Shown one piece after another: positions 37,457 to 46,521 of a DNA stretch of 64,000 bases (position 1 is the stretch's first letter; every line of letters starts with the position of its first letter). The notes under the pieces are model-generated. The model saw only the letters and a program-made list of their open reading frames with translations, did not search any database and was not told the DNA's origin. The stretch is from Mesorhizobium sp. NFR06. Its GTDB lineage: Bacteria; Pseudomonadota; Alphaproteobacteria; Rhizobiales; Rhizobiaceae. The stretch is from the NCBI RefSeq assembly GCF_900115245.1, contig NZ_FOVT01000002.1, positions 315,005-379,004 of the forward strand. The letters run 5' to 3'. The position numbers and the translations under genes are program-made.

Positions 37457-37478
37457 AGGGGAGGCCGGAGCCTCCCCT
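37457..37478 (-). terminator. intercistronic stem-loop after the polyamine SBP gene
   Basis: Perfect 9-bp stem AGGGGAGGC/GCCTCCCCT with a CGGA tetraloop, 21 nt after the binding-protein stop and 23 nt before the hydrolase ATG. No T-run; probably partial termination or mRNA protection. Confidence 0.6.
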
Positions 37479-37499
37479 CCTCTCATGCGTTGCGCGGGA

Positions 37500-38528
37500 T
37501 TATTTGCGCAGGTTGGTCCAGATCTTGTTGTAGATCTCCACCACATCCGGCGGGCACGGCGGCACGAATTCCGGCGTCGGCGAACCGGCTGGCGGACTGA
37601 TCTCCGGCGAGTTGGCGAACTCCGCCGGCAGGAATTTGTGACTGCCGGCGATGCCATTGTCGTAGCCGGCAAACTCGGAGATCAAAGCCGCGTTCTCAGG
37701 CGCCATGACGAAATCCTGGAACAGCTTGGCGTTCTCCAGGTTCTTGGCGCCCTTCAATACGGCGACATTGTCCATCCAGCCTTCGACGCCTTCCTTCGGA
37801 TAGGCATATTTGATCGCCGAGATCTTCTGGCGCGAACGGTACGCCGCGCCGTTCCACTGTTCGGTGACGATCACGTCGCCGGAGGTGATCTTGGTGATGG
37901 TGTCGTAGCTGAAGGTCTTCCACGACGGCTTCGCGGCCGTCAGAATCTCGTTGATCTTCTTCAGATTGGCCTTGTCGGCGCCGCAGCGCGGCACGCCGGC
38001 ATAGCGTTCGGCTGCGTGCATGACGGTGTTGACGTCGTCGAGCACATTGATCTGGCCCTTCAGCTCGTCCGGCGGGTTGAACAGGATCGCCAGCGTGTCG
38101 ATGTCGCCCTTGAACTTGTCCATATTGACCGCGAACGTCGTCGTGCCGAACTGCCAGGGTGCAGTATAGTGGCGGCCCTTGTCCCAGTAGACGTCGACGA
38201 AGCGCGGATCGATGTTCTTGCCGTTCGGCATCGCGTTGGGCTCGGTCTTTTCGAGCAGGCCCTCTTCGACCATGATCTTCACGGTGTAGTCGGACGGCAC
38301 CACGATGTCGTAGCCGGAATTGCCGGCGCGCACCTTGGACAGCATCGTTTCGTTGGAATCGTAGTCGTCCAGCGTCACCTTGACATTGTACTGCTTCTCG
38401 AATTTTTCGATCAGCTTGGGGTTGGTGTAGTCGCCCCAGTTGTAGATATGCAGTTCGCCGTTGGCGAGCGCCGGCACGGCCCATAGCAGAACGGCCGCGG
38501 AAACGGCCGCCATCAGTTTTCCAGACAT
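37500..38528 (-). CDS. polyamine-type ABC transporter substrate-binding protein (PotD/PotF-like)
   Basis: Periplasmic binding protein of the spermidine/putrescine family, 342 aa. A Sec signal peptide spans residues 1-22 (MSGKLMAAVSAAVLL, cleavage after ALA). The mature start GELHIYNWGDYTNPKLIEKF is a hallmark of PotD/PotF binders; VPSDYTVKIM and YWDKGRHYTAPWQFGTT are also typical. AAGGAG lies 9 nt before the ATG at 38528; the upstream open frame is a shadow of the permease gene. It follows the two permease genes and precedes two amidohydrolases. The ligand is a polyamine or another amine/ammonium compound; related proteins bind putrescine, spermidine, mannopine or opines. Confidence 0.9.
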   Translation of the reverse strand: MSGKLMAAVSAAVLLWAVPALANGELHIYNWGDYTNPKLIEKFEKQYNVKVTLDDYDSNETMLSKVRAGNSGYDIVVPSDYTVKIMVEEGLLEKTEPNAMPNGKNIDPRFVDVYWDKGRHYTAPWQFGTTTFAVNMDKFKGDIDTLAILFNPPDELKGQINVLDDVNTVMHAAERYAGVPRCGADKANLKKINEILTAAKPSWKTFSYDTITKITSGDVIVTEQWNGAAYRSRQKISAIKYAYPKEGVEGWMDNVAVLKGAKNLENAKLFQDFVMAPENAALISEFAGYDNGIAGSHKFLPAEFANSPEISPPAGSPTPEFVPPCPPDVVEIYNKIWTNLRK

Positions 38529-38572
38529 TTTTGTTCTCCTTGCCTTCCCATTGTTGTGTTGGAGCTCTCGAG

Positions 38573-39385
38573 TCATTTTGCGCGTCGCCGCGCGATCAGG
38601 AACGAGATCGAGACGAACAGGATCGACACCATAAGCAGAATTGTGGAGATGGCGTTGATCTCCGGCGTCATCGGTCGCCTGATCTGGTTCCAGATGTAGA
38701 GGGGCAGCGTCGTCTGGCCGGGACCGGCGACAAGCTGCGTGATGGTGAAATCGTCGAAGGAGACGATGAAGGCGAGTGCCGCGCCCGACATGACGCCGGG
38801 AACCAGCAGCGGCAGCGTGATGCGCCTGAAGGCGTTCCACGGTGTCGCGTAGAGGTCCGCAGCCGCATATTCCAGCGTCAGGTCCATGTCCTCCAGCCGC
38901 GCCCTGACCGGCATATAGGCGAAGGGGATGCAGAACACGGTGTGGGCGAGGATCAGATTGCCGATGCCGAAATTCAGCCCGAACGTGCCGGCGATCAGCG
39001 CGAAGAAGGAGAGCGTCGCCACCGCCGTGATGATCTCCGGCACCATCAGCGGCAGGTTGATGACCATGAAGGCCGCGGCCAGCCCGCGCCATGGCTTGAC
39101 CCTGGTCATGCCGATCGCCGCCAGCGTCGCGCAGATGGTCGAAACGATCGTCGCGGTCACCGAGATGATCAGCGTGTTCTTCGCGGCGCTATGGAACTCC
39201 TCGTTGAGCAGCGCGCTGCCATACCAGTTGAGCGTGACGCCTTCCCAATGCGTGACCAGCGAGCCGCTGTTCAGCGAGAAGATCATCAGGATCAGCACCG
39301 GCACATAGAGCACCAGCAGGCAAATGACGGCGATGGTGCGGAAGCCCGGCTGGTCCTTGATGTCCATGGTGCGCGCGTCAGCCAT
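38573..39385 (-). CDS. polyamine-type ABC transporter permease (PotC/PotI-like)
   Basis: Inner-membrane permease, 270 aa, about six transmembrane segments, with the EAA-type loop YAAADLYATPWNAFRRITLP near residues 172-191. The ATG at 39385 is chosen (MADARTM); it overlaps the stop of the upstream permease by 8 bp. Fourth-to-last gene of the importer-hydrolase unit. Forms the translocation pore with the product of 39378-40340. Confidence 0.92.
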   Translation of the reverse strand: MADARTMDIKDQPGFRTIAVICLLVLYVPVLILMIFSLNSGSLVTHWEGVTLNWYGSALLNEEFHSAAKNTLIISVTATIVSTICATLAAIGMTRVKPWRGLAAAFMVINLPLMVPEIITAVATLSFFALIAGTFGLNFGIGNLILAHTVFCIPFAYMPVRARLEDMDLTLEYAAADLYATPWNAFRRITLPLLVPGVMSGAALAFIVSFDDFTITQLVAGPGQTTLPLYIWNQIRRPMTPEINAISTILLMVSILFVSISFLIARRRAK

Positions 39386-40340
39386 GCTGCACCTTCCCCG
39401 AGGTGTTGCGGACATAGAAGAAAAGCGCCACCAGCACCGCCGCCATCAGGATCAGCGCTTGCGCACAGCCGAGCGGCCAGTTGCGTCCCGAGCCGAATTG
39501 TTGCGCGATGAGGTCACCGATCATCAGGTGCACGCCGCCGCCCAGGATCAGCGGTGTCACATAGGCGCCCAGCGCCGGGATGAAGACGAGCAGGCAGCCG
39601 GCGATGATGCCGGGCTTGGACAGCGGGATGATCACCCGCCACAGCACCTGCCGGCGCGTCGCATAAAGATCACATGCCGCCTCGATCAGCCGGAAGTCGA
39701 GTTTCTCCAGGCTGGAATAGAGCGGCAGCACCATGAACGGCAGGAAAGCGTAAAGCAGGCCGAGCTGGATGGCGAAGTTGGTGTAGAGCATCGTGATCGG
39801 CTTATCGATCACGCCAAGCGCCAGCAGCGCGTCGTTGATCAGGCCCTCGTCGCGAATGATGAACATGATCGCCAGCGTGCGCACAAGCAGGTTCGACCAG
39901 AATGGAATGGTGATCAAGAGCACCCACCAGTTGCGCTGCGCCGGCGGCCGCGTCGCCATGAAATAGGCGGTCGGAAAGCCGAGCAGCAGGCAGATCACCG
40001 TCGTCACCACCGCGAACAGGAACGATCGCAGGTAGATGATCAGGAAGTCCGGTGTGAACTGCAGCGTGTCGTCGAAAATGTCGCGCTGGAACAGGAAGTT
40101 CAGATAGGCGTCGGTCGAGAACTGCCATTGCACGCCGCCATAGGGCGCGGCGACGAGGAACGAGTAGACGCAGATGATGATGAGCGGCAGCACGCCGAAA
40201 ATGCCGATGATGACCAGCGCCGGCAATGACAGCAGTCTGTTGCGCCGCGCGCCGGCCTTCACCGCCCTGGCTTCGAACAGGGCCGCCTTGGAGGGCGTGA
40301 CTTGGGAGGGCGCGGTTGGGGAGAGCGTGGCTATCGTCAT
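39378..40340 (-). CDS. polyamine-type ABC transporter permease (PotB/PotH-like)
   Basis: Inner-membrane permease, 320 aa, with about six membrane segments after a hydrophilic N-terminal tail of roughly 35 residues. The ATPase-contact EAA loop reads EAACDLYATRRQVLWRVIIP (about residues 225-244). Its ATG overlaps the stop of the ATPase gene by one base and its stop overlaps the next permease start, so the three genes are translationally coupled. The size and topology match PotB/PotH. Confidence 0.92.
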   Translation of the reverse strand: MTIATLSPTAPSQVTPSKAALFEARAVKAGARRNRLLSLPALVIIGIFGVLPLIIICVYSFLVAAPYGGVQWQFSTDAYLNFLFQRDIFDDTLQFTPDFLIIYLRSFLFAVVTTVICLLLGFPTAYFMATRPPAQRNWWVLLITIPFWSNLLVRTLAIMFIIRDEGLINDALLALGVIDKPITMLYTNFAIQLGLLYAFLPFMVLPLYSSLEKLDFRLIEAACDLYATRRQVLWRVIIPLSKPGIIAGCLLVFIPALGAYVTPLILGGGVHLMIGDLIAQQFGSGRNWPLGCAQALILMAAVLVALFFYVRNTSGKVQHG

Positions 40341-41440
40341 CAGTCTTTCAGGACGCGCGCGGCGTCCTCCTCGAACTGGATGCCCACCTTGGCGCCGGTT
40401 CCGAAGGTCACCGGGCTCGAACGGCTGTTCTGGTGGCGCACGATGAAGTTTTCGCCGCCGTCGAGCTTCACATGATAGTGGGTGTCGGTGCCGAAATAGA
40501 CGATGTTGGAGAGTGTGCCGGCGATCGTGCCCTTGGCCGGATCGGGCACCAGATCGGCGTGCTCGGGTCGCACCACCAGCGTCACCTCGCCGGTCGGATC
40601 GAAGCCTTCCGGATAGCCCGCGGCGATCGTCGCGTTGCTGGCGAACTTGACCGTCGCCACGCCGGCCTGCTTCGACACCACCGTGCCGGGCAGGAAATTC
40701 GTCTCGCCGATGAAGTCGGCGACGAAGCGTTCAGCCGGCCGTTCGTAGATGTCGCGCGGCGTGCCGACCTGCAGGATCTTGCCGGCCGACATTACGGCGA
40801 TGCGGTCGGACATGGTCAGCGCTTCCTCCTGGTCATGCGTGACGAAGATGAAGGTGATGCCGGTCTCGTGCTGCAGCCGCTTCAATTCGATCTGCATTTC
40901 CTTGCGCAGCTTGTAGTCCAGCGCCGACAAAGGCTCGTCGAGCAAAAGCACCTTCGGCTGCGGAGCAAGCGCCCGGGCCAGCGCCACGCGCTGCTGCTGG
41001 CCGCCCGAAATCTGGCTGGTGCGGCGCGCCTTCAAGGCCTCCATCTTGACCAGCTTCAGCATCTGGGCGACACGCGCCTCGGTCTCCGCCTTCGGCTTGC
41101 CGAGCATTTCCAGCCCGAAGCCGATATTCTGCGCCACCGTCATGTGCGGGAACAGCGCGTAGCTCTGGAAGACCGTGTTGACCGGGCGTTTGTAGGGCGG
41201 CAGCGGGGCGATGTCCTGGCCGTGCAGCAGGATCTCGCCGGCGGTCGGAAAATCGAAGCCGGCAATCAATCTCAGCAGGGTCGTCTTCCCGCATCCGGAC
41301 GGGCCGAGCAGTGTGAAAAACTCGTTCTCGCGGATCGACACCGACACCGTGTCGAGAGCGGCTACCTGGTTTTCGCCAGCTCCAAAAACCTTGCGAACAC
41401 CGCGAACTTCGATCGCGTTCTTACCCGGCTGTTCCGGCAC
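40340..41440 (-). CDS. polyamine-type ABC transporter ATP-binding protein (PotA/PotG-like)
   Basis: ATPase of the importer, 366 aa with a GTG start at 41440. Walker [10 protein letters not shown] is near residues 42-50, [10 protein letters not shown] near 88-97, signature ISGGQQQRV near 141-149, Walker [13 protein letters not shown] near 161-172, and a C-terminal TOBE domain (about 285-360) as in PotA/PotG. GGGG precedes the GTG. First gene of the unit ATPase-permease-permease-SBP-hydrolase-hydrolase. The 139-bp gap to the amidohydrolase gene holds its promoter, or the two are one transcript. Confidence 0.92.
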   Translation of the reverse strand: MPEQPGKNAIEVRGVRKVFGAGENQVAALDTVSVSIRENEFFTLLGPSGCGKTTLLRLIAGFDFPTAGEILLHGQDIAPLPPYKRPVNTVFQSYALFPHMTVAQNIGFGLEMLGKPKAETEARVAQMLKLVKMEALKARRTSQISGGQQQRVALARALAPQPKVLLLDEPLSALDYKLRKEMQIELKRLQHETGITFIFVTHDQEEALTMSDRIAVMSAGKILQVGTPRDIYERPAERFVADFIGETNFLPGTVVSKQAGVATVKFASNATIAAGYPEGFDPTGEVTLVVRPEHADLVPDPAKGTIAGTLSNIVYFGTDTHYHVKLDGGENFIVRHQNSRSSPVTFGTGAKVGIQFEEDAARVLKD

Positions 41441-41579
41441 GATTACCCCATTGAGAGAGCCTGCTCTTGGCGGCAGGTGTGTTCCTGGTTGATTGTCGCC
41501 ATAAGCCAGCGGCTTGGCAACTGCGCAGCAGTGACTCGATTTGGACCCCTAGTTCAATTAAGCAATTCCTATGCCATCG

Positions 41580-43238
41580 TTAGGCTTGGTAGGTGATCTT
41601 CCCCCCACAGATGGTGGTGACCGGCTGAACGGTGTGCAACGCTTCCGGCGACGTCGCCTCGATGTCGGCCGACAAAACGACGATATCGGCGAGGTAGCCG
41701 GTCTTGAGGCGACCCTTGCGGTGCTCCATGAACTCGGCATAAGCGCCCTCGGCCGTGTAGCCCTCAATGGCTTCCTGCAATGAGAAGCTCTGGTCCGGCA
41801 TTCCTTCTGCCCAAGGTTTGCGCATGACTGCCGCCTGGATGGACAGGATCGGATCGACCGGCGAAACCGGCCAGTCGGACGCGAACACCACGCGCGCGCC
41901 GGCGTTTTTCAGCGTGCGCCAGGCATAGCTTAACGGCCATTTGTCGCGGCCGATGCGCGAGATCGTCGGCTCCAGCGGGAAGTTCAGCGCGCCCGGCGGA
42001 TGCGCCGGCTGCATCGACGCCAGCACGCCGAGTTCGGCGAAGCGGGGCACGTCGGAAGGCGTAGTGACCTCGATATGCTCGATGCGGTGCCGGCTGTCGC
42101 GCCTGCCGTTCTTCTTCAACGCCGCCTGGTAGCCGTCGAGCACGGCCCGCACGGCGCCGTCGCCGATCGAATGCACCGCGATCTGCAGCCCGCGCTTGTC
42201 AGCCTCGACCGCTACTTCGGCGAAATGCTCCGGCGAAAACAGCGGCTCGCCGCGCCATCCGGGCCGGTCGGCATAGTCGTCGACCATCACCGCCGTCCAG
42301 GAATCCAGCACGCCGTCATAGAAGACCTTGACCATGCCGGACGACAGCCACTCGGAATTGTAGCTCGCGGCCATCCGCGAGGCTTTTTCCAGCATGTCCA
42401 GTTTCATGAAATTCTTGAAGTGGAACGGGATCTTGGTGCGACAAAGCAGTCGCCCCTCTTTTTCCAGCCCGGCCAGCAGCTCGAGCTGGTAGAGATTGCC
42501 GTCCATATTATGAATCGAGGTGATGCCGTGCCTGGCGCACCATTGCAGGCCGCGATGCATCAGGTCGCGATCGGCTGCCAGTTCCTTGGCGGAAGGATAC
42601 GGATCCGGCTCGGCACCCTCGAGGCCGAGCCGCGTCCGGTTCGCCCCGTAGTGATCGAGGACCGGCCCGAAGGCCTCGCCCTCGCGCAACTCGCCGGCGG
42701 CAAGACCGTCCTTGCCCATGACGACCTCGTTGCCCTGGCCGACCTGCCTGCCGTGCAGTAGCCCGGCCTCTTCCAACGCCTTGGTATTCGCCCACATCGT
42801 GTGGTGATCGGAAGCCGACATGGCGAAAGGCCGATCAGGAATGATGCGATCGAGATCATGCCGCGTCACCGGCTCCGGCAGGATGGCATAATCGACGCCG
42901 GCGCCGATCAGAAGCCCGGCGTCCGGACGCTTCGCCGCGAAATCCTGGATCGCGTCGCGCAGCGCGTCGAAGCCGTGCACGCCGGCCAAATGCAGGTTGT
43001 CGAGCTCGGCCGCGCCGCCGAAGAGATGCATATGCGCTTCGATGAAGCCTGGCAGCACCGAGCCGCCCTGGGCATCGACGACGCGCGTGCCGGGGCCTTT
43101 GTAGTCACGCACACCATCGCGATCTGCGATCGCAATTATCCGGTCGCCTTTGACGGCAATGGCCTGTGCGCGAGGGGTATCCGGATCAATCGTCAATATG
43201 CTGGCGTTCTCGACGATCAGATCGGCCGTTTGCGGCAT
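41580..43238 (-). CDS. YtcJ-like amidohydrolase family protein
   Basis: Metal-dependent amidohydrolase (amidohydrolase family 3, YtcJ/LAF3 group), 552 aa. It opens with LIVENASILTIDPDTPRAQA, has the metal-binding HMH at residues 69-71 (PGFIEAHMHLFGG), HSIGDGAVRAVLDGY with another metal-binding His, and FASDWPVSPVDP near the C-terminus with the catalytic Asp. ATG 43238 is preferred over the adjacent 43241 because GGGGAG then stands 6 nt away. It lies upstream of the polyamine importer on the same strand and diverges from the acetylpolyamine amidohydrolase. It would hydrolyse an amide or cyclic amide; the substrate is unknown, but an N-acyl amine fits the neighbourhood. Confidence 0.85.
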   Translation of the reverse strand: MPQTADLIVENASILTIDPDTPRAQAIAVKGDRIIAIADRDGVRDYKGPGTRVVDAQGGSVLPGFIEAHMHLFGGAAELDNLHLAGVHGFDALRDAIQDFAAKRPDAGLLIGAGVDYAILPEPVTRHDLDRIIPDRPFAMSASDHHTMWANTKALEEAGLLHGRQVGQGNEVVMGKDGLAAGELREGEAFGPVLDHYGANRTRLGLEGAEPDPYPSAKELAADRDLMHRGLQWCARHGITSIHNMDGNLYQLELLAGLEKEGRLLCRTKIPFHFKNFMKLDMLEKASRMAASYNSEWLSSGMVKVFYDGVLDSWTAVMVDDYADRPGWRGEPLFSPEHFAEVAVEADKRGLQIAVHSIGDGAVRAVLDGYQAALKKNGRRDSRHRIEHIEVTTPSDVPRFAELGVLASMQPAHPPGALNFPLEPTISRIGRDKWPLSYAWRTLKNAGARVVFASDWPVSPVDPILSIQAAVMRKPWAEGMPDQSFSLQEAIEGYTAEGAYAEFMEHRKGRLKTGYLADIVVLSADIEATSPEALHTVQPVTTICGGKITYQA

Positions 43239-43409
43239 CATTTTCTCCCCTTTGTGCCTAGGCTAGCAGAGTATTGGCGTCTGGCAAGCCGTCCCATGCT
43301 GGCCTCAGACAACAATTTGCGATGCCTCTTGGCGGCGTCGGAAACCTCTGCCACAACGCTGTTCGAGACCCACCGAAACCTGAACCCGAAGAGCGAGCCA
43401 ACTCCCAAA

Positions 43410-44441
43410 ATGAAGACAGTTTTCTCTCCTCTCCACGCCGGCCATGCCGGGCAGATGGAACTGGTCACGTCGGCGATCGTGCCGGGTTTCGAGAAGCCGT
43501 CGCGAGCCGAATTCATAAAGGCGCGGGTGGAGAGCGAGAAGCTCGGGCCGATCATCGGACCGGTCGAACACGACCTCGCCGCCGCCAAGCGCGTGCATGA
43601 TGCCGGCTACATCGATTTCCTGCCGACGGTGTGGCCTGAATGGGTCGCCGCCGGTTTCAAGGGATCGGCCATGGGCTTCACCTGGCCAACGCGCGGCCTG
43701 CGCGGCGACGTGCCGCCGAAGCGCGTCGATGCCCTGCTCGGCTATTACTCCTTCGATGCCGGCGCGACCTTCGTCGAGGGCACCTGGGCGGCAATCAAGT
43801 CTTCCTATGACGTCGCGTTGACGGGCGCTGCCCTGGTCAAGGGCGGCGAGCGCGCCGCCTTCGCACTCTGCCGCCCGCCCGGCCACCATGCCGGCGCGGC
43901 CTTCATGGGCGGATATTGCTTCATCAACAACGCCGCGGTCGTTGCGCAATGGTTCCGCGACCAGGGCGCCAAACGCGTCTCGATCCTCGATGTCGATTAC
44001 CACCACGGCAACGGCACGCAGGAGATCTTCTACCGCCGCGGCGACGTCCAGGTGCTCAACCTGCACGGCGATCCGATGGTCGAATATCCGTTCTTCCTCG
44101 GCCATGCCGACGAGCGCGGCGAAGGCGACGGCGAGGGCTTCAACGTCAATTACCCGATGCCCTTCGGCACCAGCTGGGACGGCTGGAACGCGTCGCTGGA
44201 GGACGCCTGCGCCAGGCTCGCGGCCTACGCCCCCGACGTGGTCGTCGTCTCGCTCGGCGTCGACACTTTCGAGAAGGACCCGATCAGCCAGTTCAAGCTT
44301 AAGAGTGAGGATTACCCAAAGATCGGCCGCCGCATCGCCAAGCTCGGCCTGCCGACATTGTTCGTGATGGAAGGCGGCTACGCGGTGGAAGAGATCGGCC
44401 TCAACGCCGTCGGCGTGCTGACGGGGTTCGAGGAACGCTAA
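43410..44441 (+). CDS. acetylpolyamine amidohydrolase (histone deacetylase family)
   Basis: Zinc-dependent deacetylase of the arginase/HDAC superfamily, 343 aa, the size of bacterial acetylpolyamine amidohydrolases. Catalytic His159-His160 are in RPPGHHAG, the zinc ligands are Asp196 and His198 in DVDYHHGNGT and Asp285 in SLGVDTFEKD, and Tyr324 in EGGY completes the site; the numbering follows the characterised Mycoplana enzyme closely. It removes acetyl groups from N-acetylated putrescine, cadaverine or spermidine in the cytoplasm. The start MKTVFSPLHAGHAGQMEL is the usual one; the longer open frame upstream overlaps the divergent amidohydrolase. A strong terminator follows at 44462-44497. 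It fits the adjacent polyamine-type importer and hydrolases as one functional group. Confidence 0.9.
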   Translation: MKTVFSPLHAGHAGQMELVTSAIVPGFEKPSRAEFIKARVESEKLGPIIGPVEHDLAAAKRVHDAGYIDFLPTVWPEWVAAGFKGSAMGFTWPTRGLRGDVPPKRVDALLGYYSFDAGATFVEGTWAAIKSSYDVALTGAALVKGGERAAFALCRPPGHHAGAAFMGGYCFINNAAVVAQWFRDQGAKRVSILDVDYHHGNGTQEIFYRRGDVQVLNLHGDPMVEYPFFLGHADERGEGDGEGFNVNYPMPFGTSWDGWNASLEDACARLAAYAPDVVVVSLGVDTFEKDPISQFKLKSEDYPKIGRRIAKLGLPTLFVMEGGYAVEEIGLNAVGVLTGFEER

Positions 44442-44878
44442 GCCACGTCCGGTCGAAGGACATACGCTCTCGGGTACAACCGGGGGCGTATTTTTTTGCG
44501 TCCCTACCGGGAAATCAACGGTTCAATTCTACGTCGAAATCATCGCCGGCAACGCGAAGACGGGCCGCTGAGTCGCGGCGCGAGTCCGTTAGATTCAATT
44601 TTGTCAAATCGCGTTTGATGTCGGATTCATCTGCGGGTAGATTAGACCCGAATCAGCCGGTCCATGGGGGGCGCGGCGACCACCCAAAGTCTCAAGTTCC
44701 GGCGCCAGGCCGGTACCAGACGCGGACGGTTTCGCGTTCCCTAGAGGGATTCGGCGCGGTTGGGCGCCGTTCGCGCCCGTGGGTGTGTCTTCGTAAACGT
44801 GACGCGTTTCGGGTCCGGCCGTTGGCTTCGCCAGCACCGGGCACAAGGATCGATTCCGGCAAGAATCCAACAATACAA
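44442..44878 (+). other. long intergenic region upstream of visN
   Basis: 437 bp without a credible gene. It holds the apaH terminator (44462-44497), the inverted repeat TCAAA-TCGCG-TTTGA (44604-44618) and, presumably, the visN promoter and a long leader. An in-frame extension of visN from 44615 is open but poorly coding. Confidence 0.5.
44462..44497 (+). terminator. Rho-independent terminator of the acetylpolyamine amidohydrolase gene
   Basis: 12-bp stem ATACGCTCTCGG/CCGGGGGCGTAT with two G-T pairs, 6-nt loop GTACAA, followed by seven Ts (44491-44497). 21 bp after the stop codon. Confidence 0.85.
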
Positions 44879-45589
44879 ATGAGCAGTCCCGCCGCGCTTC
44901 TCCAACCCGATGCTTCAGGCTCGCGCCTGACGTCGCGCGGCGATCTGACCAGTTTCTTCATGCAGCTTGCCGCCGATATCGGCGCCGACAGCTACATGCT
45001 GGTCGCCATCGTGCATGACCAGGATCGCAACGATGCGCGCATCGTTTCCTCGAACTGGATCTTCGATGCCATCGAGCTGATCGGCAAAAGGCTGATCGCC
45101 AACCTGGCGCTGGGTCCCTTGACCGTGGCTCCCGGGGTCCGCCCAAGCCCGTTGGTGGCGGCGCACGCACCTGACGCAGGTGCATTGCTGACCGGCGAAG
45201 AAGCCCGCCTGCTCGACGTGCTCGGTCACGCCGAAATCTATTCGTTGCGGCTCAATGTCGGCCGGCAGCGCCTGTTCGTGCTGTTCTCGGCCGCCGAGGC
45301 GGACAAGATCGATCTGACCGCCCTGATGAAGGCGCAGCTCAAATGCTGCTATGCGCTTTCCAGTATTCCGCAGCTGATCGCGGCGGCATCCATGCAGGAT
45401 CCGCTGTCGGACCGCGAGCGCGAATGCCTGTTCTGGGTTTCGGAAGGCAAGACCACCGACGAGGTGGCCCTCATCCTCGGCGTCTCGTCGAACACCGTCA
45501 ACAGCTACATCACGCACGCCATCCAGAAGTTCGCGGCCAGCAACCGCGCGATGGCGATCGCGACGGCGATCAGGAGCGGCATCATTTGA
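44879..45589 (+). CDS. visN: LuxR-family flagellar master regulator VisN
   Basis: LuxR-type transcription factor, 236 aa, with an N-terminal sensory region and a C-terminal HTH (about residues 170-230, LSDRERECLFWVSEGKTTDE). In rhizobia VisN and VisR form a heterodimer heading the flagellar, chemotaxis and motility regulon. Identity is supported by the adjacent second LuxR-type gene and position at the edge of the flagellar region. The ATG at 44879 (MSSPAALLQ) is chosen; the HTH then lies at the C-terminus as expected, and upstream frame is poorly coding. Its stop overlaps the TTG start of visR. The long 5' region suggests complex control. Confidence 0.85.
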   Translation: MSSPAALLQPDASGSRLTSRGDLTSFFMQLAADIGADSYMLVAIVHDQDRNDARIVSSNWIFDAIELIGKRLIANLALGPLTVAPGVRPSPLVAAHAPDAGALLTGEEARLLDVLGHAEIYSLRLNVGRQRLFVLFSAAEADKIDLTALMKAQLKCCYALSSIPQLIAAASMQDPLSDRERECLFWVSEGKTTDEVALILGVSSNTVNSYITHAIQKFAASNRAMAIATAIRSGII

Positions 45590-46356
45590 AGCACGCACAG
45601 GTCAAAGAGGCCGCCGCGGCCCTTTTCAACGATCAGCGCAATCCGTTCGGCGCCTTCTCGCTCGGCTCGGAGACCCATCACGCGGTCACCATTCCGGATG
45701 CCGTGCGGCGTTGCCGCTGGATCGCGGTCGATATCAACGCCTCGGCCTTCGGCCTCTATTTCGTCAGCCCCTCGCCCGAGCGCGCGCGCCTGGTCGCGTG
45801 TTTCGATTCCGACTACCCCGGCACCGCGGTCGCGACCAAATTCATCTCCGGCGCCAATGGCGAGGACGTGGTGCGCCACAGCCGCATCTCGACGGCGCCG
45901 CGCTGGTGGGCCGACGACGGCAACGCGGGGTCGCGACAGATCTTCCAGTCGCTCGCCTGGGCCGAGCCGACCGCGCCGCTGGCGCCAGGCACCAACGGCA
46001 TCGCCCTTCCCGTGCATGCCGATCGCGGTCAATGCGGGCTGGTCGTCTTCCTGGGGTCGGAGATCGCGCTGTCCGACGACACGCTCTGCGAGATCCACGC
46101 CCGCTCTTTCGCGCTTTTCGCGGCGGTCGCCCGCATCCGCCCCAGCGACACCGGCCGGATGCGCTCGATCTCCAAGCGCGAGCTCGAATGCCTGAAACTG
46201 ACCGCCAACGGCAACACCAGCGAAGAGATCGCGAAACTCCTGAAACTGTCGGTGCATACCGCCAACCAGTATCTCACCCAATCGACGCAGAAGCTCAACG
46301 CGGTCAACCGCAACCAGGCCGTCGCCAAGGCTTTGCGGCTCGGCCTGATCGAATAA
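45586..46356 (+). CDS. visR: LuxR-family flagellar master regulator VisR
   Basis: Second LuxR-type regulator, 256 aa, partner of VisN. C-terminal HTH at about residues 190-250 (ISKRELECLKLTANGNTSEE, then VHTANQYLTQSTQKLN). The start is the TTG at 45586 (MKHAQVKEAAAALFND), which overlaps the visN stop (ATTTGA) and has AGGAG nine bases upstream; no in-frame ATG lies near it, and earlier ATGs fall inside visN. Overlap and order match rhizobial visNR, where both proteins activate the downstream OmpR-like regulator (Rem) that drives the class II flagellar genes. Any ligand for the N-terminal domain is unknown. Confidence 0.85.
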   Translation: MKHAQVKEAAAALFNDQRNPFGAFSLGSETHHAVTIPDAVRRCRWIAVDINASAFGLYFVSPSPERARLVACFDSDYPGTAVATKFISGANGEDVVRHSRISTAPRWWADDGNAGSRQIFQSLAWAEPTAPLAPGTNGIALPVHADRGQCGLVVFLGSEIALSDDTLCEIHARSFALFAAVARIRPSDTGRMRSISKRELECLKLTANGNTSEEIAKLLKLSVHTANQYLTQSTQKLNAVNRNQAVAKALRLGLIE

Positions 46357-46362
46357 CAGCGC

Positions 46363-46475
46363 TAATGCATCGCCCAAAGTGCGCAGCGGTTTTGGGAGAA
46401 CGACATGCATCAAAACAGAGACTTAAAGCGCGGCGCCTGAATCCGTTTTCGCGCGATGCACTTTAGAGCAATCCA
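46363..46475. repeat. rhizobial short intergenic repeat
   Basis: Element around GCATCGCCCAAAGTGCGCAG and ending near GCGCGATGCACTTTAGAGCA; contains the inverted repeat CCCAAA/TTTTGGG and can fold. The same core is found in many intergenic regions of Mesorhizobium and related genomes. Located between the convergent visR and the orf at 46522. Confidence 0.6.
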
Positions 46476-46521
46476 GGAACTACTCCAGCGTGGCGCTTTG
46501 AACGTTTCGGGGCCGCTGTAA

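Noticed and set aside
44615..44878. 88-codon N-terminal extension of visN
   Set aside because: No similarity to LuxR regulators and no ribosome-binding site; 44879 gives the expected size.
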